Part shown: piece by piece, positions 1 to 7,968 of the stretch
Numbering within the stretch: the first letter of the stretch is position 1
How the letters are laid out: each line of letters starts with the position of its first letter
Assembly (NCBI RefSeq): GCF_946481145.1
Contig: NZ_CAMLMJ010000030.1
Span: 1 to 37,625 of the forward strand
DNA from: an uncultured Sediminibacterium sp.
Lineage (GTDB): Bacteria; Bacteroidota; Bacteroidia; Chitinophagales; Chitinophagaceae
Length of the DNA: 37,625 bases
Direction of reading: 5' to 3'
Translations under genes and position numbers: made by a program
Notes under the pieces: generated by a model
Database searches by the model: none
What the model saw: only the letters and a program-made list of their open reading frames with translations
What the model was told of the DNA's origin: nothing

Positions 1-40
1 CAGAAATACACAGAATAGTCGTTTAACCGTTGTACAACCC

Positions 41-107
41 AAATCTGCGATCTGCCATCTGCCATTCCTCAATCCATATCCGCCATCAGCGATCCGACAT
101 CAGCCAT
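41..107. repeat. Dispersed repeat, family B (copy B1)
   Basis: This element of about 66 bp is built from short words such as ATCTGCCATCTGCCAT and CATCAGCGATCCGACATC. It aligns over its whole length with 26253-26318 (my estimate is about 85% identity), and an inverted copy lies at 27623-27677. It overlaps the end of ybeY: the last residues (WLMSDR) and the stop codon of that minus-strand gene are read from the repeat. No transposase is associated with it. Confidence 0.8.
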
Positions 108-529
108 TTCCCCATTCCTCTTAAATACTGGTCTTCTTTTTTCCGCATCAGCGCGATATCGGCTTTTTTCTTGTCTTTATAACCGCATAGGTGTAAAGCG
201 CCATGGAAAATTACCCGCAACATCTCATCGCGGTAGGGGATGCCCAGTTTTTTGGCATTGTCTTTAACCCTGTCGGTACTGATATAGATCTCCGCCTCAA
301 CAGGCTCGCCGGGAGAAGAGAGTCCAAAAGTGATGATATCGGTATAGTAGTCGTGCTGTAAAAAACTGCGATTAATCTCGAGCAGGTATTCATCGGAACA
401 GAATACGTAGTTAATGTCTCCTAGTGATTGCTTTTCCTTTTTGAACAAGGTTTCAATAAATGAGCGGATAACAGTTTTCTGTCCAATATTTAATCGGCGG
501 TCTGCATAACGAAAGCTAATCTTGTTCAT
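86..529 (-). CDS. ybeY: YbeY endoribonuclease (rRNA maturation factor)
   Basis: The product is 147 aa, the usual size for YbeY, a metal-dependent single-strand endoribonuclease that acts in 16S rRNA 3'-end maturation and 70S quality control in the cytoplasm. The signature is at residues 108-119 (FHGALHLCGYKD), with His109 and His113 as two metal ligands and an upstream DIITF at 64-68. The third ligand of the usual HGxLHLxGYDH motif is not a His here: the sequence reads YKDK, so Asp119 may substitute. From memory this variant is common in Bacteroidota, so it is not evidence of inactivation. The gene is divergent from feoA with an 85-bp gap. Its last codons and stop fall inside dispersed repeat B1, so the C-terminus has probably been reshaped by the repeat. 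Confidence 0.93.
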   Translation of the reverse strand: MNKISFRYADRRLNIGQKTVIRSFIETLFKKEKQSLGDINYVFCSDEYLLEINRSFLQHDYYTDIITFGLSSPGEPVEAEIYISTDRVKDNAKKLGIPYRDEMLRVIFHGALHLCGYKDKKKADIALMRKKEDQYLRGMGKWLMSDR

Positions 530-614
530 ATCTGAATAATCTGCTAATACTCCAAAATTCGTAACAAAAACCTATTGCACCATCCTACCTTTATAGAATA
601 TTTATAACCAGGCG

Positions 615-842
615 ATGAAAAGACTGTCAGATTTAGAAGCAGGTCAGAAAGCGGTGATCAATTCTTTCGAAAAGGATGAGATCTTTATCAAACTTATGGA
701 AATGGGCTGTGTGCCAGGAGAAATTGTACAGGTTGAACAGGTGGCTCCTATGGGCGACCCGATATCAATTTCCGTGGCAGGATATCACTTAAGCCTAAGG
801 ATCAGCGAAGCAAGAAGTATCTTTGTAGAGGAAACAGAATAA
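615..842 (+). CDS. feoA: FeoA-domain protein
   Basis: This 75-aa protein is a complete FeoA domain, a small SH3-like beta-barrel. The characteristic run is KLMEMGCVPGE at about residues 27-37, followed by MGDPISISVAGYHLSLR at about 46-62. FeoA normally assists the ferrous-iron transporter FeoB at the inner membrane. Here no feoB follows. The next gene, 29 bp downstream on the same strand, is nadD, so feoB is either elsewhere or absent. The two genes are probably cotranscribed because of this short gap. The family assignment is firm; a role in iron uptake without an adjacent feoB is inference. Confidence 0.88.
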   Translation: MKRLSDLEAGQKAVINSFEKDEIFIKLMEMGCVPGEIVQVEQVAPMGDPISISVAGYHLSLRISEARSIFVEETE

Positions 843-871
843 TTATAATCAATTGATTATCAATTAGATAA

Positions 872-1450
872 ATGAAAATTGGACTCTATTTCGGCTCTTT
901 TAACCCCATTCATACCGGTCACCTTATTATTGCATCTCATGTAGTAAACCAGACCGATATACAACAAGTATGGCTGGTAGTATCGCCACAGAATCCGTTT
1001 AAACCAGCCGCCGGACTGCTAAACGAATACGACAGACTGCATTTGGTTAGTTTGGCTATAGACGACGAAACATCCATCCGCGCATCAGATGTTGAGTTCA
1101 AATTACCCCGACCCTCTTATACCATCGATACACTTACCTATCTAAAAGAAAAATACCCGCAACACCAGTTCAGCATAATTATGGGTAGCGACGGATTTCA
1201 GAACCTGCCCAAATGGAAGAATGCCGAACTATTGATTAAAGAATACCCCTTCATTATTTATAAACGACCCGGTTTTGAGGTTACCGAAACCTGGAACGCC
1301 AATGTTCTGGTACTAGATGCACCCATGCTCGATATCTCTGCTACACTGATCCGCAACAACTTACGCGAAGGAAAATCTATTCGTTACCTCGTGCCCGATA
1401 AAGTGAGGGAAGAAATAGAGCGGAATAATTATTATTCGAAGTTGATTTAA
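872..1450 (+). CDS. nadD: Nicotinate-nucleotide adenylyltransferase
   Basis: NadD makes nicotinic acid adenine dinucleotide from NaMN and ATP, the central step of NAD synthesis in the cytoplasm. The 192-aa length is normal. The nucleotidyltransferase motif is at the N-terminus (GSFNPIHTGH, about residues 8-17), and the C-terminal ISATLIR (about 155-161) matches the ISxTxIR motif that holds the ATP phosphates. It follows feoA by 29 bp and is probably in the same transcript. A dispersed palindrome starts three bases after the stop codon; no classical terminator is seen there. Confidence 0.95.
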   Translation: MKIGLYFGSFNPIHTGHLIIASHVVNQTDIQQVWLVVSPQNPFKPAAGLLNEYDRLHLVSLAIDDETSIRASDVEFKLPRPSYTIDTLTYLKEKYPQHQFSIIMGSDGFQNLPKWKNAELLIKEYPFIIYKRPGFEVTETWNANVLVLDAPMLDISATLIRNNLREGKSIRYLVPDKVREEIERNNYYSKLI

Positions 1451-1452
1451 AG

Positions 1453-1640
1453 AAAGCTACAAGCCGCAAGCCTCATGCCGCAAGCTTTGATTGGTGCTTG
1501 TTTTAGGCTATCTGCTATTAATGGAAAACGAATTTTCGTGATCTATCATGATAAATCTTGAAAATCATGAAGATATGTGTGCCATTTTACGCGACACCTA
1601 CTGCTTGGGGTAAAATTTCGCCAGACAGTACTGACTAATA
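1453..1640. repeat. Composite dispersed repeat D1+A1 in a 387-bp spacer
   Basis: The gene-free spacer 1451-1837 holds a D-type stretch (words like CAAGCCGCAAGC, 1457-1485) followed by an A-type imperfect palindrome (about 1525-1593) with ATCATGAT words. The sequence from about 1508 to 1640 aligns with about 4476-4606, including the flanking word CTATCTGCTATTAAT and the trailing segment after the palindrome. The spacer from 1641 to 1837 is AT-rich and shows nothing I recognise. Confidence 0.75.
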
Positions 1641-1837
1641 ACCCCTATACTCCTTTATTGCAGAGAGAAAGGAATCTGGATTATCATTGATAATCTTAAT
1701 TTTAACATTTACCTGCTGATTCTAATTTCATTCTAACATTAAACTAATTAGCACCTAAGCTTCTAGCATTATTATTGGATAAACCATCTGGGCTGCTGCA
1801 CGCAGGGTAGATAATAGATTCAGTAAAAACAGAAGCC

Positions 1838-3397
1838 ATGGAGTTAAATACAATAGATACACTACAAAACCAGGTTACACTACGTCAGCTTGGTATAGAA
1901 GATTATGAAGCAGTTTCCTCACTGCAACTTTTAGCATTTCCGGAAATGAAACCCTGGCGCGAAGAGCAATGGGAGAAAATTGTTACCACTTTTCCTGAAG
2001 GACAAATAGGCGTATTTCTGAATGATGAACTTGTTGCCTCATCAAGTTCACTTTTGTTGAACTTTGACGAATTTTCTTCTTCTCATTCCTGGTTACAGAT
2101 CACCGGTAACGGTACCCTGTCTACACATAATCCCATAGGAGATACCTTATACGGTATTGAAATAATGGTATCTCCCAAAGCCAGGGGTATGAAACTGGCC
2201 CGGCGCTTATATGAAGCAAGAAAAAAACTGGCCATACAAAATAATTACAAACGTATAGTGGTAGGCGGACGCTTACCCAATTACCATCGTTATGCAGACA
2301 ATCTTACCATAAAAGAATATGTACAGGAAGTAACCGACAAAAAAATATTTGATCCTGTACTAACTACACAACTCGCCAACGATTTTAAACTAAAACGCAT
2401 TATCAAAGATTATTTGCCTGGCGATAAAGAAAGCTGTGGTTATGCAACATATATGGAATGGGTGAACCTGGATTATAGTCCAGATGGTATCAACGCACAA
2501 AAACTAAATCCATATGTACGGGTTTGCGCAGTACAATACAGAATGCGACTGGTAAATAGTTTTGAAGAGCTGGCGAGTCACTGCGAGTATTTTATTGATG
2601 TTGCATCAGATTATAAAAGCGACTTTGTTCTATTTCCCGAAATGTTTACCATGCAGCTGCTTTCCTTTTTGCCCAATAAAAGACCGGGTAAGGCTGTTAG
2701 ACAGCTTACCGCATTCACAGAGCGGTATATACAATTCTTCAGCAGCATGGCAGTGAAATACAATACCAATATCATTGCCGGCTCCCATCTTACAGAAGAA
2801 GAAGATGGCGACTTATATAATATCTCTTTTCTATTCAGAAGAGATGGCTCATTCGACAAACAATACAAAATTCATATCACGCCACATGAAAGAAAATGGT
2901 GGGGAGTAAAGTCGGGAAAGAAGGTTGAAGTGTTCGATACTGACTGTGGAAAGATTGCCATATCTATTTGTTATGATGTTGAATTTCCAGAACTGGCGCG
3001 AATAGCCACTATGAAAGGAGCCAATATTCTTTTTGTTCCATTTAATACAGATGATAGAAGAGCATATAACCGGGTTCGTTATTGTGCGCAAGCCAGGGCT
3101 ATTGAGAACCAGATATACGTAGTGCTTGCCGGCTGTGTGGGAAACCTGCCACAGGTTGATAATATTGATATACAATATGCACAGAGCGCAATTCTTACAC
3201 CATCGGATGTAGAGTTTCACCGCGATGCGGTTGCCGCTATTGCAGAACCGGGCGATGAAACATTGATATACCAGGACCTCGACATGAACCTCTTACAAAA
3301 GAACCGTGTGGCGGGTAATGCCCGAACCTGGAACGACAGAAAAAAAGACTTATACCAAATAGTTTACCATGAAGACGAAACAACGCTGATAGTATAA
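1838..3397 (+). CDS. GNAT acetyltransferase fused to carbon-nitrogen hydrolase
   Basis: This is a two-domain cytoplasmic enzyme of 519 aa. Residues 12-210 form a GNAT N-acetyltransferase-like domain, with an acetyl-CoA-loop-like segment at 111-124 (VSPKARGMKLARRL). Residues 225-505 form a nitrilase-superfamily amidohydrolase with the expected Glu268 (FPEMF), Lys344 (KQYKIH) and Cys378 (ISICYD), so the hydrolase should be active. Fusions of this kind are a known nitrilase branch, but the substrate is unknown; amide or omega-amide hydrolysis coupled to acylation is only a guess. A UspA-like gene follows 39 bp later in the same direction, probably in one operon. The pair sits between two copies of a composite repeat (1453-1640 and 4322-4634). 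ATG 1838 gives the full GNAT domain. Confidence 0.88.
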   Translation: MELNTIDTLQNQVTLRQLGIEDYEAVSSLQLLAFPEMKPWREEQWEKIVTTFPEGQIGVFLNDELVASSSSLLLNFDEFSSSHSWLQITGNGTLSTHNPIGDTLYGIEIMVSPKARGMKLARRLYEARKKLAIQNNYKRIVVGGRLPNYHRYADNLTIKEYVQEVTDKKIFDPVLTTQLANDFKLKRIIKDYLPGDKESCGYATYMEWVNLDYSPDGINAQKLNPYVRVCAVQYRMRLVNSFEELASHCEYFIDVASDYKSDFVLFPEMFTMQLLSFLPNKRPGKAVRQLTAFTERYIQFFSSMAVKYNTNIIAGSHLTEEEDGDLYNISFLFRRDGSFDKQYKIHITPHERKWWGVKSGKKVEVFDTDCGKIAISICYDVEFPELARIATMKGANILFVPFNTDDRRAYNRVRYCAQARAIENQIYVVLAGCVGNLPQVDNIDIQYAQSAILTPSDVEFHRDAVAAIAEPGDETLIYQDLDMNLLQKNRVAGNARTWNDRKKDLYQIVYHEDETTLIV

Positions 3398-3436
3398 AAC
3401 TACCGGCATTATTATTAACCTTTAAAAACCGAGACC

Positions 3437-4282
3437 ATGAAAACACAACAGATATTGGTACCAACCAATTTTTCGGAATCGGCATATAAAGCACTACTAC
3501 ATGCAGCCACTATGGCTGGTGAGCTTAATGCTACCATTCACCTGGTACATGTAACCAATTATTTTGCCGGCTCCTTTGTAAAAACACCAGAAGTGCAACA
3601 GATAATGCCTGATGCCTATTCAAGCTTCTGGCAATCGAAAAAGGCGCAACTGGAAACCACTAAAAGATGGGTAAGAGAAAAATTTGATGTACCCATTGAA
3701 ACGCATTTACTGGAAGGGAGTATATCCGGACAGATAAAAGCCTATACAAATGAAGCAGATATAGATTTGGTAATATTATACGACCAACATAAAAAGTCAT
3801 TCTGGCAAAAACTCTTCGGCACGAAAACAGATATGCTGCAGAAAGAATTATCTGTTCCTGTATTAACATTACTTGAAGTACCTGGACAACCATTTGAATG
3901 GAGCGATGTGGTTATTCCTATAACCGACTTTGTGCCTGAAACAAGGATCAATACTATTGCCGCTTTTGCGGAAAGATTTCGATTTACTATTCATCTGGTA
4001 GCGCTCAGGGCATTAGGCAGAGCTGGTAGACCTTTGCATTTATTGGTAAACTCACTCCAGGCTATTAAAGCAAGGTATAATGCCAGAGTGGTTTGCCGTG
4101 AAATACAGGGTAAGCAATTACATGAAGCAGCAATGGCTTATGCCGATGAAATTCAGGCAAATGCTTTGATGGAAAACAACAAGGCCCAAAAAGCAAAGAA
4201 GAACTTCTGGCAACGAATCACCGGATATTTTGATAATGCAGAGTATCCTTATTTACAGTGGAATATAATTCCTCCACGTTAA
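3437..4282 (+). CDS. Universal stress protein, tandem UspA domains
   Basis: This 281-aa protein starts with a UspA-like strand and helix (ILVPTNFSESAYKALLHAATMA, given here as ILVPTNFSESAYKALL for residues 6-21). The first domain is about residues 1-150 and ends in a LQKELSVPVLTL segment. A more divergent second domain spans about 155-280, beginning at WSDVVIPITDF. The ATP-binding GxxG(9)GS signature of UspA is not clear in either half, so nucleotide binding is doubtful. Tandem Usp proteins of this length are common in Bacteroidota. It lies 39 bp behind the GNAT-nitrilase gene. A cytoplasmic stress-associated role is inferred only from the family. Confidence 0.82.
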   Translation: MKTQQILVPTNFSESAYKALLHAATMAGELNATIHLVHVTNYFAGSFVKTPEVQQIMPDAYSSFWQSKKAQLETTKRWVREKFDVPIETHLLEGSISGQIKAYTNEADIDLVILYDQHKKSFWQKLFGTKTDMLQKELSVPVLTLLEVPGQPFEWSDVVIPITDFVPETRINTIAAFAERFRFTIHLVALRALGRAGRPLHLLVNSLQAIKARYNARVVCREIQGKQLHEAAMAYADEIQANALMENNKAQKAKKNFWQRITGYFDNAEYPYLQWNIIPPR

Positions 4283-4321
4283 GGAACCTTGATCGATACA
4301 GCCTGTATAATGTATACGAAG

Positions 4322-4634
4322 CTGTCCGGGGAAAATTGGCTTCAAGCCGCAAGCTGCAAGCTTTGATGGGTGCTTATTATAAACTTTCTGCTTTTAATGT
4401 AGCTAAACGGAAGGCTTGGGAGTTAGAATCTTTAAAGTCAGTTGCTTAAAGAAATATTTGGTTGCCGTAAATGCACTATCTGCTATTAATAGAACACAGA
4501 TCTTCATGATTTTCAGGATTTATCATGATAGATCTTTAAAATCATGAAGATCTGTGTTCCATCATACGCAACACCTGCAGCTCGCGGTTAAATTTCCCCG
4601 GACAATAATGGCTTGCGGCTTGTAGTTTGCAGCC
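4322..4634. repeat. Composite dispersed repeat D2+A2 with a 22-bp palindrome
   Basis: The 442-bp spacer 4283-4724 is filled mainly by this element. Its core is an inverted repeat with arms 4491-4513 and 4538-4560 (22 of 23 positions complementary, arm word CACAGATCTTCATGATTTT) around a 24-nt loop that itself contains ATCATGAT. Outside it, CAAGCCGCAAGC (4343-4354) recurs inverted at 4611-4625, and GTCCGGGGAAA (4323-4333) recurs inverted near 4594-4603. The order of the two outer words is permuted, so this is not a simple nested palindrome. The part from about 4476 to 4606 aligns with 1508-1640. About 100 bp between the D and A parts is absent from the first copy. Confidence 0.8.
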
Positions 4635-4677
4635 AAATTTTCCTACCCGCTAATTTCATCCACCCATAAAATTCATT

Positions 4678-4707
4678 TTTGCTTCCCATTTGCATACAAT
4701 AGCTTTA
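4678..4707 (+). promoter_or_regulatory. Candidate Bacteroidota promoter for the S9 peptidase gene
   Basis: TTTTTG (ending at 4681) and TAGCTTTA (4700-4707) are separated by 18 bp. This fits the Bacteroidota sigma-A pattern of a TTTG-like -33 element and TAnnTTTG-like -7 element, with the last base differing. It would place the transcript start about 10 bp before the ATG at 4725. This is based on pattern matching only. Confidence 0.35.
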
Positions 4708-4724
4708 ACGGATAAATTTCCCAA

Positions 4725-7190
4725 ATGAAAAATAAACTGCTTATTGTCGGCATTTTCCTGGTCGGCAGCTCGGTTAATGCTCAGTTAACCGTAGAAAAAA
4801 TTATGCGAGATCCTAAATGGATCGGCTCCTCACCTTCAAACGCTTTTTGGAGCGCAGACAGTAAAAAAATCTATTTTAACTGGAACCCAGACAAAAAATC
4901 AGCCGATTCCGTATATGTATATACTATTGGCGCAGCCGCTCCGGTGAAAGCCTCTTTATCAGAAGTGCAGCTTGCACAGGCAACCAATAATGCGGTTTAT
5001 AATGATAAGCGAACCAAGATGCTTTACGCATTCCGCGGCGATCTTTACATGGTTGATCTTGCAACCAATAAAACAACCCGCATAACGCAAACACAAGATC
5101 AGGAGTTTGCGCCACGTTTTATTTTGAATGATGAATGGGTGGTATATAACCGTAATCAGAACTTATACGGATGGAATACCCAAAACGGTATAACCCTTCA
5201 GCTTACTAATATTACAAGGGGAACCGAATCAGCAACAGTAACTTCTGTTATAACTGCCGGAGGCGGAGGACGTGGCGGTTTTGGCGGAGGATTTGGTGGT
5301 GGTGGTAACCAGGGGCAGGTAAGACAAGCCCCTCCAACATCATCCAACACCTTAACACAGGAGCCTTGGTTGCGTAACCAGCAACTCGATCTTTTTGAAG
5401 TATTAAAAGAAAGAAAAGAAAAAAGAGATGCCCGCGCCGAGTTTATGCGTAACCACAGGGATTCTGTAGAACTTCGTACCATCGGTATCGGAGAAAAAAG
5501 CCTTCAAAACCTGCAGATTAGTCCAGACGGTCGTTTTGTAACCTATCGCCTCTATACAGCACCAACAGGTAATAAAAATACCATTGTTCCTGACTATGTT
5601 ACGGAATCTGGTTTTACCACTGATATTCCTGCAAGAACAAAAGTTGGGGCACCATTGGGTCGTTATGAGTTTTACATTTTTGATAAAACAAAAGACAAAG
5701 TATTTCCTCTTGTATTAGACTCTTTATCTGTTCCTGGTATAACAGATCAACCTGATTATGTAAAAGACTATCCTAAACAATTTGGTAACCGCAGGGCGCC
5801 TGTTCGTGGGGTAATGGTTAATGGTCCTTACTGGAACCCTTCTGGCTCGGCTGCTATTGTAGATATCCGGTCGCAGGATAATAAAGATCGTTGGATCATG
5901 CAACTGGATGCCGCAACAGGAAAATTAAAATTACTCGACCGCCAGCGCGATGATGCCTGGATTGGCGGACCTGGTGTCAGCGGTTTTGGTGCTACACTTG
6001 GTTGGATAGATGATGCACAGTTCTATTTTCAGAGTGAAGCAACAGGGTACTCACACCTTTATACCTACGATATTAAGACTAACAACAAAAAAGCACTTAC
6101 CAGTGGAAAGTATGAAGTACAATCCGTTTCCTTGAGCAATAACAGCCAATATTTTTACCTGCTTACCAATGAAGAGCATCCTGGTAAATTAAACTGGTAC
6201 CGCATTCAGAAAGATGGTAACGGAAAAGAAAAAATTACCGATAAAACAGGTGGATACGAAGTGAGTCTTTCCCCGGATGAAAAATGGATTGCTTACCGTT
6301 ACTCTTATAGCAATAAACCATGGGAATTGTTTGTACAGGAAAATTCAGCAGGTAAAGCCGCTACACAAATTACCAATAAAGCGGTTTCTGATGAATTCAA
6401 AGCCTACCCATGGAGAGACCCGCAAATGATTACCATTCCGGCTCGTGATGGTCAGCAGATTTATGCAAGACTTTATGAACCAACCAAAGCCAAGAAGAAT
6501 AAAGCTGCAGTAATATTTGTACATGGTGCTGGCTACCTACAGAATGTACACTACTGGTGGAGCTCTTATTTCCGTGAATATATGTTCCATAATTTACTGG
6601 CTGATCAGGGCTATACTGTAATAGATATCGACTATCGAGCAAGCAGTGGATATGGCCGCGATTGGAGAACAGGTATTTACCGCCACATGGGTGGAAAAGA
6701 CCTGGACGACCATGTAGACGCCGCAAAATTCCTGACAAGTAAATATGGAATTGATGCGGGTAAGATCGGCATCTATGGTGGAAGCTATGGCGGATTTATT
6801 ACCCTTATGGGATTGTTTACCACTCCAGATGTATTTAAAGCAGGTGCAGCCCTGAGACCCGTAACCGATTGGGCACATTATAACCATGGCTATACCTCCA
6901 ATATATTGAATGAACCTTTTAATGATAGTATTGCCTATGCAAAATCATCACCTATAAATTTTGCGAATGGTTTAAAAAATAACCTGCTTATCTGCCATGG
7001 TATGGTAGACGTAAACGTACATTTTCAGGACGTGGTTCGCTTATCACAAAAACTGATTGAACTGGGTAAAGACAACTGGGAACTCGCCGTTTATCCGATG
7101 GAAGACCACGGATTTGTGGAACCGAGCAGTTGGACAGATGAATATAAACGGATATTGAAATTATTTAATGATAAGTTATTGAAGAAGTAA
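4725..7190 (+). CDS. S9-family prolyl oligopeptidase-like exported peptidase
   Basis: This 821-aa serine peptidase of the DPP-IV/acylaminoacyl-peptidase group (S9) has an N-terminal signal peptide ending at about VNAQ (residues 17-20), so it should act in the periplasm. The N-terminal two thirds is the beta-propeller. The alpha/beta-hydrolase domain carries Ser687 in GGSYGGF, Asp762 in GMVDVNVH and His795 in EDHGFV. The spacing (75 and 33 residues) is what S9 enzymes show, so a full catalytic triad is present. An odd feature is a glycine-rich insert at about residues 178-198 (GGGGRGGFGGGFGGGG), followed by a charged helix-like segment (about 225-245). The gene stands alone with its own candidate promoter and a strong terminator, so it is probably monocistronic. 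The likely role is degradation of proline-containing peptides. Confidence 0.93.
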   Translation: MKNKLLIVGIFLVGSSVNAQLTVEKIMRDPKWIGSSPSNAFWSADSKKIYFNWNPDKKSADSVYVYTIGAAAPVKASLSEVQLAQATNNAVYNDKRTKMLYAFRGDLYMVDLATNKTTRITQTQDQEFAPRFILNDEWVVYNRNQNLYGWNTQNGITLQLTNITRGTESATVTSVITAGGGGRGGFGGGFGGGGNQGQVRQAPPTSSNTLTQEPWLRNQQLDLFEVLKERKEKRDARAEFMRNHRDSVELRTIGIGEKSLQNLQISPDGRFVTYRLYTAPTGNKNTIVPDYVTESGFTTDIPARTKVGAPLGRYEFYIFDKTKDKVFPLVLDSLSVPGITDQPDYVKDYPKQFGNRRAPVRGVMVNGPYWNPSGSAAIVDIRSQDNKDRWIMQLDAATGKLKLLDRQRDDAWIGGPGVSGFGATLGWIDDAQFYFQSEATGYSHLYTYDIKTNNKKALTSGKYEVQSVSLSNNSQYFYLLTNEEHPGKLNWYRIQKDGNGKEKITDKTGGYEVSLSPDEKWIAYRYSYSNKPWELFVQENSAGKAATQITNKAVSDEFKAYPWRDPQMITIPARDGQQIYARLYEPTKAKKNKAAVIFVHGAGYLQNVHYWWSSYFREYMFHNLLADQGYTVIDIDYRASSGYGRDWRTGIYRHMGGKDLDDHVDAAKFLTSKYGIDAGKIGIYGGSYGGFITLMGLFTTPDVFKAGAALRPVTDWAHYNHGYTSNILNEPFNDSIAYAKSSPINFANGLKNNLLICHGMVDVNVHFQDVVRLSQKLIELGKDNWELAVYPMEDHGFVEPSSWTDEYKRILKLFNDKLLKK

Positions 7191-7215
7191 AAAACTTCAG
7201 GCTTTAAGATTCAGA

Positions 7216-7249
7216 AGAGGGTGCGTGTTATTCACGCACCCTCTTTTTG
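7216..7249 (+). terminator. Intrinsic terminator after the S9 peptidase gene
   Basis: A perfect 12-bp stem (AGAGGGTGCGTG, 7216-7227, with its complement 7233-7244) has a 5-nt loop and is followed by TTTTTG. It lies 26 bp after the stop codon and separates the peptidase from the sigma/FecR locus. Confidence 0.9.
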
Positions 7250-7328
7250 TATGGTTTCTTAACAATCAGATAATCTCAAGCAGTCTATTTCTGTGCCAAT
7301 TTTACGGTCTCAAAATCGACGTAATTCT

Positions 7329-7895
7329 ATGTATACAGAAAGCGCTTCTTTACTGGTTAGCGTAGCAGCTGTTAAAGAAGGCACTGAAATAGCATTCACG
7401 GCATTATTCAATGAGTACCATTCTAAATTATTTCGATTTTTTCAAAAAAGGGTTGGGCAGCATGATATAGCAGGTGAGCTTACACAGCTTACTTTCATCA
7501 AAATATGGCAAAGCCGGCATACACTTTCTACAGAACATAGTTTAGACGCACAGTGTTTTACCATTGCATCTTCTGTATTAATTGATCATATCAGATCATG
7601 CACAGCAATAAAAAGATCTACAAAAACAACGGATCTTGAATTGGCTGAAACTGCCATGGTTCATGCAGATGGTAGTTTTGAAACCACTAATTATATTGAA
7701 GCCGCTACCAGCAGTTTGCCCAAAGTCAGGAAGCATATTTTTTTACTCAAAGTGGTACATGGTTATTCAAACAAAGAAGTGGCGGAAGCGCTTTCCATAT
7801 CTGTAAAAACAGTAGAAGATCATTATTCCAAAGCACTTCGTCAACTAAGGTCAATCGCAACTGTATCACAACTCTTCCTCTTTATCAACTCATAG
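7329..7895 (+). CDS. ECF-type RNA polymerase sigma factor
   Basis: This sigma-70 family factor of the ECF group is 188 aa from ATG 7329. The reading frame also allows an upstream GTG at 7293, but the ATG gives the more typical N-terminus (MYTESASLL) just before region 2. Region 2 is visible around FTALFNEYHSKLFRFF and LTQLTFIKIWQSR, and region 4 around VVHGYSNKEVAEALSISVKT and VEDHYSKALRQLRS. The next gene, 73 bp downstream, is a FecR-type anti-sigma factor, followed by SusC and SusD. That order is the classic trans-envelope signalling arrangement in which substrate binding at the receptor releases the sigma factor to transcribe the receptor genes. The regulon is inferred from position. Confidence 0.88.
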   Translation: MYTESASLLVSVAAVKEGTEIAFTALFNEYHSKLFRFFQKRVGQHDIAGELTQLTFIKIWQSRHTLSTEHSLDAQCFTIASSVLIDHIRSCTAIKRSTKTTDLELAETAMVHADGSFETTNYIEAATSSLPKVRKHIFLLKVVHGYSNKEVAEALSISVKTVEDHYSKALRQLRSIATVSQLFLFINS

Positions 7896-7968
7896 TGTTA
7901 CCAAATTATTACCAGCAGGGGTAAACTATTCTTTTCTGCGTATTAGTATTTAGCAGCGTTTATTTTTT

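Noticed and set aside
4258..4449. 63-codon frame overlapping the end of the Usp gene
   Set aside because: Its second half is translated D-type repeat and it overlaps a better-supported gene.
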